NCBI RefSeq assembly: GCF_036250695.1
Contig: NZ_CP109427.1
Span: 3,286,001-3,350,000, forward strand
Source: Streptomyces sp. NBC_01497
GTDB lineage: Bacteria; Actinomycetota; Actinomycetes; Streptomycetales; Streptomycetaceae
DNA length: 64,000 nucleotides
Direction of reading: 5' to 3'
Shown here: positions 19,554 through 27,669 of the stretch, piece by piece
Numbering within the stretch: position 1 is the stretch's first letter
Layout of the letters: each line of letters opens with the position of its first letter
Notes under the pieces: generated by a model
The model's database searches: none
Told to the model about the DNA's origin: nothing
What the model saw: the letters and a program-made list of their open reading frames with translations, nothing else
Position numbers and translations under genes: made by a program

Positions 19554-20774
19554 ATGCCCGACAGTCAGCCGCAGCGGTCCGGCGGAGCCACCGACGACAC
19601 CACCGCGCTGATCCTCTCGGCCGCCCGGCTCGTCGACGGCAGAACCGTCGACGTGCGGCTGAGCGGCGGCCGCATCGAGGCGGTCGGTACGGCGGGCTCG
19701 CTCGGCGGCCGGGGATCGCGCATCGACCTCGCCGGCTATCTGCTGCTCCCGGCGCCAGCCGAACCGCACGCGCACGGCGACACCGCCCTGTCCGCTGCCG
19801 GGCCGCCCGCCGACGGCACCGCCGAGACCGTACTGCGACGGGCCACGGAGGCGGCGCTGACGCAGCTCGGCCACGGCGCCACGGCGCTGCGCTCGCACGT
19901 ACCCGTGGGTGACATCCACCGGCTGAGCAGGCTGGAGGCGGTCATGCAGGCCCGGCGTTCGCTGCGGGGTCTGTGCGAGGTGACGACCGTCGCCGTACCG
20001 AGGCTGCTCACCGGCCTGGCCGGTGCGGACGGCCTCGCCGCGCTGCGCGACGCGCTGAAGATGGGCGCCGACGTGGTGGGCGGCTGCCCCGACCTCGACC
20101 CCGACCCCGCCGGATACGTCGCGGCCGTGCTCGGCCTCGCAGCCGAGCACGGCCGCCCCGTCGACCTGCACACCGACGCGTCCGACCCCGCACAGCTCAC
20201 TCGCCTCGCCGCGATGGCGGGCGGCCTGCGGCCCGGCGTGAGCGTCGGCCCCTGCGCAGGGCTCGGCCGGCTGCCCCGGAAGGCCGCGGCCCGCACGGCG
20301 GAGGCGCTCGCGGCGGCCGGGGTGAGCGTGATCTGCCTGCCGCAGGGCGGCTGCGGGAACTCCGGGCTGCGGGGCCCGGCGCCGGTTCAGGCTCTGCGGG
20401 CCGCCGGGGTCAGGCTCGTGGCGGGCGGCGGCGCGCTGCGCGACGCCTCGAACCCGGTCGGACGCGGCGACCCGCTGGAGGCCGCCTACCTGCTGGCCGC
20501 GCTGGGCGGACTGCGCCCGGCTGAGGCGTACGACGCGGTGAGCAGGGCGGCGCGCGAGGCGATGGGGCTGCCGGAGGTGCGGGTGGAGGCGGGCTTCCCC
20601 GCCGAGCTGCTGGCCGTACGCGGGGAGAGCCTGGCGGGGGTGCTGTCGCAGGCGTACAGCAGGATGGTGATCCACCGGGGACGCGTGGTGGCGCGGACCA
20701 GCGCGGTGCGGGAGTACTGCGACTCGGACAGCGGGGCGGTCTCGGCGCTTCCCCGGCAGGGACGGCCCGGCTGA
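19554..20774 (+). CDS. Amidohydrolase-superfamily protein, cytosine-deaminase-like
   Basis: 406-residue protein with the amidohydrolase layout: an N-terminal beta strip (RLVDGRTVDVRLSGGRIEAVG), metal-motif PAEPHAHGD near residue 72, a TIM-barrel region with DLHTDASDP (third metal His), and a C-terminal strip (GESLAGVLSQ...). Two usual cytosine-deaminase ligands look altered: the position expected to hold the fourth His reads SVGPCAGLG, and the expected Asp motif reads GGGALRDASNPVGRGDP. It may therefore use metal differently or be inactive as a deaminase. ATG 19554 has GGAG about 6 nt upstream. The substrate is unknown. Confidence 0.72.
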   Translation: MPDSQPQRSGGATDDTTALILSAARLVDGRTVDVRLSGGRIEAVGTAGSLGGRGSRIDLAGYLLLPAPAEPHAHGDTALSAAGPPADGTAETVLRRATEAALTQLGHGATALRSHVPVGDIHRLSRLEAVMQARRSLRGLCEVTTVAVPRLLTGLAGADGLAALRDALKMGADVVGGCPDLDPDPAGYVAAVLGLAAEHGRPVDLHTDASDPAQLTRLAAMAGGLRPGVSVGPCAGLGRLPRKAAARTAEALAAAGVSVICLPQGGCGNSGLRGPAPVQALRAAGVRLVAGGGALRDASNPVGRGDPLEAAYLLAALGGLRPAEAYDAVSRAAREAMGLPEVRVEAGFPAELLAVRGESLAGVLSQAYSRMVIHRGRVVARTSAVREYCDSDSGAVSALPRQGRPG

Positions 20775-20789
20775 GCACAGTGGCGGGCG

Positions 20790-20860
20790 GGGTTCGGGGC
20801 CTGCGCGACTCGGGGCCTGCGGAACTCAGGGCCTGCGCGACTCAGGGCCTGCGCGGCGGC
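20790..20860. repeat. Imperfect 15-16-bp repeats upstream of the NAD(P)-binding protein
   Basis: Three to four copies of GACTCGGGGCCTGCGC-like units, followed at about 20880-20950 by repeated GGCGGACTCGGGGCGGAC blocks. They fill the 295-bp gap between two plus-strand genes. Confidence 0.75.
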
Positions 20861-21069
20861 TCGGCGGGCTCGGGTCGGGCGGCGGGCGCCGTCGGCGGAC
20901 TCGGGGCGGACGACGGACTCGGTCGGCGGACTCGGGGCGGACGGCGGGCGCCGGACCTCATGCCCGACGGTGCCGAACGGTGCACGGCCCCGGCGCGTTC
21001 GGCCGCCCCGCCCCAGCGGCGTGTGATCCCGTTCGGCGGGAAGCGGCCCGCCGACGTACCGTCGTGACC

Positions 21070-21726
21070 ATGCGCACTGTCATCGCAGGAGGACACGGTC
21101 AGATCGCGTTGCGGCTCGAGCGGTTGCTCGCCGCGCGCGGTGAGGAGGTCGCGGGCATCATCCGCAACCCGGAGCAGGCGGACGATCTGGTGACCGCGGG
21201 CGCGGAAGCGGTCGTGCTCGACCTGGAGTCGGTCTCGGCCGACGAACTCGCGACGGCCCTGCGGGGCGCCGACGCCGTGGTGTTCGCGGCGGGTTCGGGC
21301 CCCGGCAGCACGGCGGAACGCAAGGAGACGGTGGACCGCGCCGGAGCGGAACTGCTCGCGGAGGCCGCCGAGAAGGCCGGCGTACGCCGATATGTGATCA
21401 TCTCGTCGATGGGCGCGGACTCCGCCCATGAGGGCGACGAGATCTTCGACGTGTACCTGCGGGCGAAGGGCGCGGCGGACGACGCCGTACGGGCGAGGTC
21501 CGCCCTCGACTGGACGGTGCTGCGGCCCGGCGCGCTGACGAACGACGCCGGTACGGGTCTCGTCGAGTTGGCCGAGAAGACCGGTCGCGGCTCGGTGTCG
21601 CGCGACGACGTCGCCGCGGTGATCGCGGAGCTCCTCGGGGCGCCGGGCGCTGCGGGCCTGACACTCGAACTGATCGGCGGTACGACTCCGGTGGCGGACG
21701 CGGTGCGGGCGGTGGCCGGGGGCTGA
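21070..21726 (+). CDS. NAD(P)-binding Rossmann protein, atypical SDR/NmrA-like
   Basis: 218-residue single-domain protein starting MRTVIAGGHGQIALRLERLL, a Rossmann dinucleotide motif of the GxxGxxx type right after the first strand. VFAAGSGPGST, RYVIISSMGADSAH and LDWTVLRPGALTNDAGTG match atypical short-chain dehydrogenases of the NAD(P)-binding/NmrA type, in which the classical YxxxK pair is often absent; here only a DVYLRAKGAAD segment resembles it. Many such proteins act as quinone or flavin reductases or as redox sensors. ATG 21070 begins the conserved strand. It is alone, with no clear operon partner. Confidence 0.8.
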   Translation: MRTVIAGGHGQIALRLERLLAARGEEVAGIIRNPEQADDLVTAGAEAVVLDLESVSADELATALRGADAVVFAAGSGPGSTAERKETVDRAGAELLAEAAEKAGVRRYVIISSMGADSAHEGDEIFDVYLRAKGAADDAVRARSALDWTVLRPGALTNDAGTGLVELAEKTGRGSVSRDDVAAVIAELLGAPGAAGLTLELIGGTTPVADAVRAVAGG

Positions 21727-21900
21727 CGGGTTCGCAGCCCGGGACGGGCGTCCCGCCGGCGCGAGCCACGGGAACGGCCACGGCCCCCGTCCACACCGGA
21801 GCAGGTGCGGGCAGGGGCCGCGGTCAGCCCGTGGTCAGTGCCGTCGCGGAGGGCCAGGCCCGGCATCCGGGCGCCCCCGCCCCGACCGAGGTCGCGAGCC

Positions 21901-22041
21901 GTCATGGCGTCAGAAACCCACGTCCGGCAGTGTGCCGGGCCAGAGGTGTCGTGGCGTCAGGGACCTACGTCCGGCAGTTCGGCGACTCCGAACCGTCGTG
22001 ACGTCAGAAACCCACGGCCACTTCGAGCCACTGCGGGTTCG
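21901..22041. repeat. 47-bp imperfect tandem repeat including the 3' end of the GH64 gene
   Basis: Three copies begin at 21901, 21948 and 21995, spaced exactly 47 bp. Each carries a GTCRTGGCGTCAGAAACC-like core, and the first two continue into ACGTCCGGCAG. The third copy is the end of the glucanase gene, so the first two look like tandem copies of that gene's terminal segment. They fill most of the gap after the NmrA-like gene. Confidence 0.8.
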
Positions 22042-23035
22042 CGTGCGAGACGAACGACGACTGACCCGCCACGTCGTCGTACGGGAAGCCGTACGCGAGC
22101 CCGTTGATGGCGTGGTCGTGCCAGAACTTCGCGTAGTAGTTCGCCGGACCGGTCTTGTAGTACTGGCTCGGGTCGGACTGCTGGTCCGCCGGCAACTGCG
22201 CCACATGGCGGTTGAGCGCCGCGCACAGGGCGGCGTTCGAGGCGAGCGACCCGGCGCAGCCCGTGATGTTGGACGTCGACTCGTTGACACCGACCGACTG
22301 GGCGTAACCGGTGAAGTAGTCGGCGTACTCGCCTCCGGCCTGGAAGTCGGGCGAACCGCCGGGCGCGGGGATGCTGTACGGCGCCCGGACGTCGGCGAGA
22401 CCCTGGAACTCGGTCGGCACCTCGCTCTTGAACTGCTGGAACAGCGCGTCCCTGCTCTGCTGGAAGACGTCGTAACTGTCACCGACCTGGGCGTCGTAGC
22501 CGTCACTCGCGTGCAGCCGCATGGCGAGCGGCAGGGCCCAGGCGTCGACGCGGGTGGTGTTGCCGTTGAACACCCCGGCGCCGACAGTGAATTCGATGAA
22601 GTCCTGGTACTGACTGTCCGGCGAGCCGAGGTAGAAGTACATCCGGCCGGCCGAGTTGGCCGGCATGTCGACGTACGGCTGCTCGGCGATCGAGTGCTCC
22701 TCGTCGCCGAACTTCCAGTACACCTGGTCGTCGGGGTACGCGCCGTTGGTGCGGTTGAGGATCTTGACCGTGAGGACGTTCTGCGCCGGCGGGATGGAGC
22801 TCGTGTCGCCCCAGAAGGAGTCCGGCGGGTTCTCGCCCGCGGGGGCGGCCGCGACGGCCGTGCCGAGGGGCGCGTCGGCGGCGAGGGCCGTGGACGGCGA
22901 GGCGGTGGCCGCGGCGCCGAACAGCGCGAGCGCCATCGCGACGGAGGCGGTCAGCCGCACGGTGGTACGGCGGCGACGGGTCCGTGTCGCGAGCGCGGTG
23001 GGTGTTGACGGAGCTGACGGAGCTGTGGGGGGCAT
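22004..23035 (-). CDS. Secreted beta-1,3-glucanase, GH64 family
   Basis: 343-residue exported enzyme predicted to cleave beta-1,3-glucan (laminarin, fungal wall) to oligosaccharides. The N-terminus has a twin-Arg-like RRRRTTVRL stretch, a hydrophobic core (MALALFGAAATAS) and a likely cleavage site near ALAADAP. The mature part matches GH64 in QVYWKFGDEEHSIAEQPYVD, AGRMYFYLGSPDSQYQDFIE, GNTTRVDAWALPLAMRLHA and the C-terminal FWHDHAINGLAYGFPYDD. ATG 23035 has GGGAGG upstream. A strong -35-like box and a perfect palindrome stand about 130-175 nt upstream, which suggests sugar-responsive repression. Confidence 0.88.
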   Translation of the reverse strand: MPPTAPSAPSTPTALATRTRRRRTTVRLTASVAMALALFGAAATASPSTALAADAPLGTAVAAAPAGENPPDSFWGDTSSIPPAQNVLTVKILNRTNGAYPDDQVYWKFGDEEHSIAEQPYVDMPANSAGRMYFYLGSPDSQYQDFIEFTVGAGVFNGNTTRVDAWALPLAMRLHASDGYDAQVGDSYDVFQQSRDALFQQFKSEVPTEFQGLADVRAPYSIPAPGGSPDFQAGGEYADYFTGYAQSVGVNESTSNITGCAGSLASNAALCAALNRHVAQLPADQQSDPSQYYKTGPANYYAKFWHDHAINGLAYGFPYDDVAGQSSFVSHANPQWLEVAVGF

Positions 23036-23164
23036 TTGTTCCTCCCTGGCTGCGGAAGTACGAAGCGGACGTGCCGGCCGCCCAGCCAGGTGACGGCCTT
23101 GTCCGACCCGGAAAAGAACACGCGGTCAGCACGGCGGGACCACCGGATGGGGCGGCGGTCGAGC

Positions 23165-23184
23165 CTCTGAGAGCGCTCTCAGAG
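23165..23184. promoter_or_regulatory. LacI-family-type operator at the glucanase promoter
   Basis: Perfect 20-bp palindrome CTCTGAGAGCGCTCTCAGAG with the central TGAGAGCGCTCTCA. It closely resembles the CebR-type sites (TGGGAGCGCTCCCA) through which Streptomyces LacI-family regulators repress glycoside-hydrolase genes until an oligosaccharide inducer is present. It lies just downstream of the predicted -35 region, where it would block initiation. Confidence 0.72.
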
Positions 23185-23211
23185 CCTTTACTTCTCGCAT
23201 GTACTTGTCAA
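23183..23211 (-). promoter_or_regulatory. Predicted promoter of the GH64 glucanase gene
   Basis: A perfect consensus -35 hexamer TTGACA is read on the minus strand at 23211-23206. The matching -10 is weak (TAAAGG or AAGGCT, 15-18 bp away) and overlaps the palindrome at 23165-23184. The leader would be roughly 140 nt. Confidence 0.5.
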
Positions 23212-23420
23212 GAGATCGTGGTCGGGCGATCGGGCGCGGCAGGTACCGTCAGGGCCGGCGTCCGGGACACGCAACGAGCGGAGCCAGGCCGCCCGGGTCC
23301 CCGAGCGCGCGGAGCGGGCCGTCCGGGCCGGCGCCCGGGACCCTCGGTGGGAGCGGTCCGGACCCCGTCGGCAGTCGACGCCCCAAGACCCCGGCCGGCC
23401 GAGGGCCGGTCCCGGTCCCC

Positions 23421-24194
23421 TCAGGAGGCGTCGTCCTGACGCGGCGCCGCACGCTCAGGGTCGAACACGCCCCGGAACTGCGGAAAACGTTCCGCCCGGG
23501 GGTCCAGAAGATCGAGCAGCATGACCAGCTGACGCTGAATGTCCTCAAGTCGCGGCACGGCCGGGCCGGTGTCGACGGCCAGTTCGTCCACGTCGTCCAG
23601 CAACCGCTGGAACCAGCCACGGAATGCCTCGTCGTGATCGAGCCGGGCACAGAACTCGGCGAAGCCGAGACACCGGCGCCGCTTCGGATCACCGTCCGGA
23701 TGCACCATCAGCTCCCCCACCGCGCGCTGCTCGGCGCGGAACAGGCGCAGTTCGTTGCTGTCCGGCGCGATCGCGCTGAGCGAGTGCCCGACCTTGGAGA
23801 TCTGCGCCATCACGCTGCGGTTCGTCGCCGAGTTGCCGAGGTCCAGGAACTGCACATCGCGCCGGAGTATCTCCACCCAGCCCAGGTATTCGGCCAGGAC
23901 GAACACGGTGCTGCGGCGGGCGTATTCGGCCTCCTGCTCGGTACCGCGCGTGAGGAACGACGTCAGGTAGCCGACCCTCTCACCGGGCGCGCGGTCCACG
24001 ACGTGCCCGCGCAGGATGTTGAACACCCTCCCCTGGAAGTCGAACGCGGCCCACGCGAGGGACGCGCCGTACGAATCCATGAGCGTGCGCTGCTCCATGG
24101 TCCGCAGCCGCTGCTGCTGCCAGTACCCGAGGACCGCGGTCGCGGAGGCACTGGCGAGCGCGACCCCCGCGGACACCCACGACACCACGTCCAC
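23421..24194 (-). CDS. Membrane-anchored protein of unknown function
   Basis: 257 residues from a GTG at 24194. An N-terminal membrane helix (VVSWVSAGVALASASATAVL) is followed by a long, mostly helical and soluble region (GYWQQQRLRTMEQRTLMDSY..., RAEQRAVGELMVHPDGDPKR, WFQRLLDDVDELAVDTGP). No enzyme motif is visible. It resembles Streptomyces hypothetical proteins of similar size that I cannot name. It lies downstream of tRNA-Tyr in the same orientation and just upstream of the divergently regulated glucanase region, but nothing links their functions. Confidence 0.75.
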   Translation of the reverse strand: MDVVSWVSAGVALASASATAVLGYWQQQRLRTMEQRTLMDSYGASLAWAAFDFQGRVFNILRGHVVDRAPGERVGYLTSFLTRGTEQEAEYARRSTVFVLAEYLGWVEILRRDVQFLDLGNSATNRSVMAQISKVGHSLSAIAPDSNELRLFRAEQRAVGELMVHPDGDPKRRRCLGFAEFCARLDHDEAFRGWFQRLLDDVDELAVDTGPAVPRLEDIQRQLVMLLDLLDPRAERFPQFRGVFDPERAAPRQDDAS

Positions 24195-24228
24195 AACCGT
24201 TCCCCCTCCGAACCGGCGCGGTCAGCAC

Positions 24229-24267
24229 AACGGCCCCTGATCTGCGTCTCGCAGTTCAGGGGCCGTT
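24229..24267. terminator. Hairpin downstream of tRNA-Tyr
   Basis: Perfect 12-bp stem AACGGCCCCTGA with TCAGGGGCCGTT, 15-nt loop containing a small inner stem. On the minus strand it follows tRNA-Tyr by about 10 nt and should end that transcript, though the T-rich tail (TTTGTTCC) lies on the plus-strand side. Confidence 0.75.
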
Positions 24268-24276
24268 TGTTCCACG

Positions 24277-24358
24277 TGGCGGCGCCAGGATTCGAACCTG
24301 GGTAGGCTAAGCCGGCGGATTTACAGTCCGCTCCCATTGGCCACTCGGGCACACCGCC
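24277..24358 (-). tRNA. tRNA-Tyr (anticodon GTA)
   Basis: 82-nt class II tRNA with a long variable arm. Acceptor GGCGGTG pairs with the 3' CGCCGCC plus discriminator A. The anticodon stem-loop GCGGA-CTGTAAA-TCCGC reads GTA. The T arm contains GGTTCGAATCC. The long variable arm is normal for bacterial tRNA-Tyr. Confidence 0.96.
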
Positions 24359-24581
24359 ATGGGATGTGTCGCTTTTCGGGGCTCACCTGGGTGAGCACCC
24401 CGTGGCGACGTCGTAAACGATACCCGATCGGGAAGGGTGCTCCGCCACCGGATTGATCCGTCCTTCCCGCACGGCGGGGTGACTAGGCTTGCGTGGAGCG
24501 GTCGGTTCGTGTGCGGCCGTGACCGGGCTGGTGAGAACCGCCGCGCCGGGACCCCCACCGACATCAAGGAGCCACAAGGAC

Positions 24582-25070
24582 ATGGCCGACTCCAGTTTCG
24601 ACATCGTCTCGAAGGTCGAGCGGCAGGAGGTCGACAACGCCCTCAACCAGACCGCCAAGGAGATCTCGCAGCGCTTCGACTTCAAGAACGTCGGCGCCTC
24701 GATCGGCTGGTCCGGCGAGAAGATCCTGATGGAGGCGAATGCCGAGGAGCGGGTCAAGGCCATCCTCGACGTCTTCCAGTCCAAGCTGGTCAAGCGGGGT
24801 ATCTCGCTCAAGTCGCTGGACGCGGGCGAGCCGCAGCTCTCCGGCAAGGAGTACAAGATCTTCGCCACTGTCGAGGAGGGCATCTCCCAGGACAACGCCA
24901 AGAAGGTGGCGAAGATCATCCGCGATGAGGGCCCCCGGGGCATCAAGGCGCAGGTGCAGGGAGATGAGCTCCGAGTCACCTCCAAGAGCAGGGACGACCT
25001 CCAGTCCGTCATCGCGCTGCTCAAGGGCAAGGACTTCGAGTTCGCGCTCCAGTTCGTCAACTACCGCTGA
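24582..25070 (+). CDS. YajQ-family nucleotide-binding protein
   Basis: 162-residue member of the YajQ family, two ferredoxin-like domains with homologues reported to bind cyclic di-GMP in some proteobacteria. The start [20 protein letters not shown] is the family signature, with [31 protein letters not shown] and the terminal [14 protein letters not shown] 24582 has AAGGA 6 nt upstream. Its function in Streptomyces is not settled; nucleotide or RNA binding is inferred from the family. It is monocistronic as far as can be seen. Confidence 0.93.
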   Translation: MADSSFDIVSKVERQEVDNALNQTAKEISQRFDFKNVGASIGWSGEKILMEANAEERVKAILDVFQSKLVKRGISLKSLDAGEPQLSGKEYKIFATVEEGISQDNAKKVAKIIRDEGPRGIKAQVQGDELRVTSKSRDDLQSVIALLKGKDFEFALQFVNYR

Positions 25071-25308
25071 CCGTCGGCCGGGGGGGTGGCGGCCGGTGGG
25101 TGGCGGCCGGGGGCGCGCCTCCGCGGCGGCGTTCAGGCGCGGGAGCCGAGGCTGAGCCCCGGGACCCGGCGCCCGGGGCCCGCGAGCGAGGGCCCGGGTC
25201 GTACGGGAGCCCGGGCGGGGAACCGAGGCGGCGGTTGCGATGTCCGGAAACCGCCGGTCTCCTGGTCCGGGTCCGACCAGACTCGGCATCCGAGGAAAGG
25301 AGTCGGAC

Positions 25309-25857
25309 ATGTCAGTGACCACACGCGTGACCCCGCCCACGGTCCCCACGACCCTGTACGCGACCGTCGGCAGTCCCCTCGGTGAGCTGCTGCTCTCCGG
25401 GCAGGCGGCACCGGACGCTCCCGGCGGCACCGCGCTGGTCTCCCTCGCACTGCCGGGCCAGAAGGGCGCCGCCGGGGTGCTGGACGGCTGGGTGCGGGAC
25501 GACGCCGCGTTCACGGAGATCGCCCGCCAGCTCGCCGCCTACTTCGCGGGCGAGCGCACCCGCTTCGACATCGCGTACGCGGAGGGGCCCGGCGCCACGG
25601 ACTTCCGGCGCCGGGTGTGGCGAGCCGTCGACGCCATCCCGTACGGCACGACCGCGACGTACGGGCAGATCGCCGTGCAGGTCGGCGCGAGTGGCGCCGG
25701 GGTGCGCGCGGTGGGGTCCGCCATCGGCCGCAACCCGCTGCTTGTCGTGCGGCCCTGCCATCGCGTGATCGGCGCGGACGGCGCGCTGCGCGGCTACGCG
25801 GCCGGACTCGGGCACAAGGAGCGGCTGCTCGGACTGGAAGGCGCGCTCCCGCGGTGA
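25309..25857 (+). CDS. ogt: Methylated-DNA--protein-cysteine methyltransferase
   Basis: Suicide repair enzyme that moves the methyl group of O6-methylguanine onto its own Cys. It is 182 residues. The active-site motif RPCHRVIG puts the acceptor Cys at about residue 150, preceded by the wing-helix DNA-binding part (FRRRVWRAVDAIPYGTTATYGQIA) with the arginine-finger helix VRAVGSAIGRNP. ATG 25309 (MSVTTRVTPP) has GAAAGGAG upstream. The stop overlaps the start of the alkB-like gene (GTGA), so the two form a coupled DNA alkylation repair unit. Confidence 0.94.
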   Translation: MSVTTRVTPPTVPTTLYATVGSPLGELLLSGQAAPDAPGGTALVSLALPGQKGAAGVLDGWVRDDAAFTEIARQLAAYFAGERTRFDIAYAEGPGATDFRRRVWRAVDAIPYGTTATYGQIAVQVGASGAGVRAVGSAIGRNPLLVVRPCHRVIGADGALRGYAAGLGHKERLLGLEGALPR

Positions 25858-26549
25858 CTCCAGGGACGGGCACGGGCACCGGCGAGCTGTTCCCACGGCC
25901 TCGCGCGGTCGTGGCGCCCGGCGCCGTGCACGTACCGGGGTGGCTGTCGCCCGAGCGGCAGCGCGAACTGGTGGCGGCCTGCCGGGCCTGGGCCGCCGGC
26001 CCCGTTCCCATGCGGCACACCCGGCTGCCGCGCGGCGGGATGATGTCCGTACAAACGGTGTGCGTGGGCTGGCACTGGCAGCCGTACCGCTACACGCGCG
26101 CCGCCGGTGACGTGAACGGCGAGCGGGTCGTGGACTTCCCCGACTGGCTCGGCGACCTGGGGCGGGAGGCGGTGGCCGCCGCGTACACGGGCGTCCCCGG
26201 CGCGGAGTCGTACGCACAGGGTCTCTACGCGCCGGACACCGCTCTCGTGAACTTCTACGACGGTGCCGCGAAGATGGGCATGCATCAGGACAAGGACGAG
26301 AAGTCCCTGGCGCCCGTCGTGTCGCTGAGCATCGGTGACCGGTGCGTCTTCCGCTTCGGCAACACGCAGGACCGGGGGCGGCCCTACACGGACGTCGAGC
26401 TCGGCTCGGGCGACCTGTTCGTGTTCGGCGGGCCCTCCCGGCTCGCGTACCACGCCGTGCCGAAGGTGTATCCGGGGACGGCCGGGCCCGGGACCGGGAT
26501 GAGCGGCGGACGGCTGAACATCACGCTGCGCCAGACCGGTCTCGGCTGA
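25854..26549 (+). CDS. alkB: AlkB-type Fe(II)/2-oxoglutarate dioxygenase
   Basis: Predicted oxidative demethylase of 1-methyladenine and 3-methylcytosine in DNA. It is 231 residues from a GTG overlapping the ogt stop. The iron ligands are H144 and D146 in MGMHQDKDE and H200 in LAYHAVPKVY, and the 2-oxoglutarate-binding arginine region is RLNITLRQTG at the C-terminus. The nucleotide-recognition lid (MSVQTVCVGWHWQPYRYTRA) and NFYDGAAKMG are typical. Pairing with ogt is a sensible repair operon. I see no ada-type regulator nearby, so control is unknown. Confidence 0.93.
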   Translation: MTPGTGTGTGELFPRPRAVVAPGAVHVPGWLSPERQRELVAACRAWAAGPVPMRHTRLPRGGMMSVQTVCVGWHWQPYRYTRAAGDVNGERVVDFPDWLGDLGREAVAAAYTGVPGAESYAQGLYAPDTALVNFYDGAAKMGMHQDKDEKSLAPVVSLSIGDRCVFRFGNTQDRGRPYTDVELGSGDLFVFGGPSRLAYHAVPKVYPGTAGPGTGMSGGRLNITLRQTGLG

Positions 26550-26637
26550 CCCTCTCGTGCCGGGCGCCGGGACCGGCGCCGGACACGCGGCGGTGCCGTG
26601 CGGTGACGGCGGCTCGGGTCAGCGGCGGCGGCCCGGG

Positions 26638-26910
26638 TCAGCGGCGGTCGCGGGAGTTGCCGAATATCAGGCGGTAGGCGATCAGCAGCACCAGCGCCCC
26701 GCCGATGGCGGATATCCAGGTCGGGCCGTCGAAGAAGCTTTTGTTGATGGGGTGGTCGAGCCATTTGGCCGAGATCCAGCCTCCGAGGAACGCGCCGACG
26801 ATGCCGGTCAGCACGGTGCCGATGATGCCGCCCGGGTCCCTGCCCGGGAGGAGGACCTTCGCGATCGCGCCGGCGATCAGGCCGAGCACGATCCAGCCGA
26901 TGACGCCCAT
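26638..26910 (-). CDS. GlsB/YeaQ/YmgE-family small membrane protein
   Basis: 90-residue protein with three hydrophobic helices: MGVIGWIVLGLIAGAIAKVL, GGIIGTVLTGIVGAFLGGWI and WISAIGGALVLLIAYRLIFG, separated by glycine-rich loops. This is the transglycosylase-associated/stress-response membrane protein pattern; members are often general stress genes in actinobacteria. An upstream in-frame ATG at 26919 adds only MHG. The function is unproven and the name transglycosylase-associated is historical. Confidence 0.85.
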   Translation of the reverse strand: MGVIGWIVLGLIAGAIAKVLLPGRDPGGIIGTVLTGIVGAFLGGWISAKWLDHPINKSFFDGPTWISAIGGALVLLIAYRLIFGNSRDRR

Positions 26911-27270
26911 GCCATGCACCCGTTTCTTCCGTGTACTTCACGCACGCTCGCGTACGTCGTGCCTGTCTTCCCGCGGTGTTGTCGCCTGTTGAGACGCGGC
27001 ACGGACGCCACGCGGTTGCGCGGCGTCCGTGAACCTCATGTGCTCATCATGGACGGGGGCACTGACAGTCCCGTCGCCGGACCCCCACGTCGGGGCTCAG
27101 CGGGCCCCGGCCCGGCCTCGGAGGAGCCGGTCCGGAACGGGAACGGGGCTCGGTGGAACGGGACGGGGCTCGGTGGAACGAGAACGGGGGCCGGGTGGAA
27201 CGGGACCCGGCGGAAACGCAGACGGGGCCCGGTGGGGTCTATCGGGGGCCGGCGGCGGCCGCCGGTCCGG
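26911..27270. other. Repeat-bearing intergenic region
   Basis: 360 bp between the GlsB-type gene and the YccF gene, with GGTGGAACGGGACGGGGCTC-like repeats at about 27133-27240 (four imperfect copies). No gene is supported. Confidence 0.65.
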
Positions 27271-27669
27271 TTACCAGCGGGTCTGCGCGAACGCCTGGTC
27301 CGTGGGAACGATCTCCTTGCCGAGCGGCATCAGCGAGAGCGGGATCAGCTTGAAGTTCGCCAGGGCCAGCGGGATCCCGATGATCGTCACGAACAGCGCG
27401 ATGCCCGTGAAGATGTGTCCCAGCGCGAGCCACCAGCCCGCGAGGACCACCCACAGCACGTTGCCCACCAGGGACCCCGCGCCGGCCTCCGGGCGGTCGA
27501 TCGCCGTACGGCCGAACGGCCACAGCGCGTACGCGCCGATCCGGAACGCGGCCAGCCCGAACGGGATGCCGACGATCGTGATGCACAGCACCAGTCCGGC
27601 GGCCAGATATCCGAGGAACATCCAGAAGCCGCACAGGACGAGCCAGATGATGTTGAGGATTGTCTTCAT
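27271..27669 (-). CDS. YccF-domain inner membrane protein
   Basis: 132 residues starting [20 protein letters not shown]. Two YccF repeats are visible ([20 protein letters not shown] / [15 protein letters not shown] and [20 protein letters not shown] / [15 protein letters not shown]), giving four membrane helices with conserved WxxLxG and GIP motifs. Its start codon overlaps the htpX stop (ATGA), so it is translated with the htpX protease. It may take part in envelope stress or membrane protein quality control. The substrate is unknown. Confidence 0.88.
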   Translation of the reverse strand: MKTILNIIWLVLCGFWMFLGYLAAGLVLCITIVGIPFGLAAFRIGAYALWPFGRTAIDRPEAGAGSLVGNVLWVVLAGWWLALGHIFTGIALFVTIIGIPLALANFKLIPLSLMPLGKEIVPTDQAFAQTRW

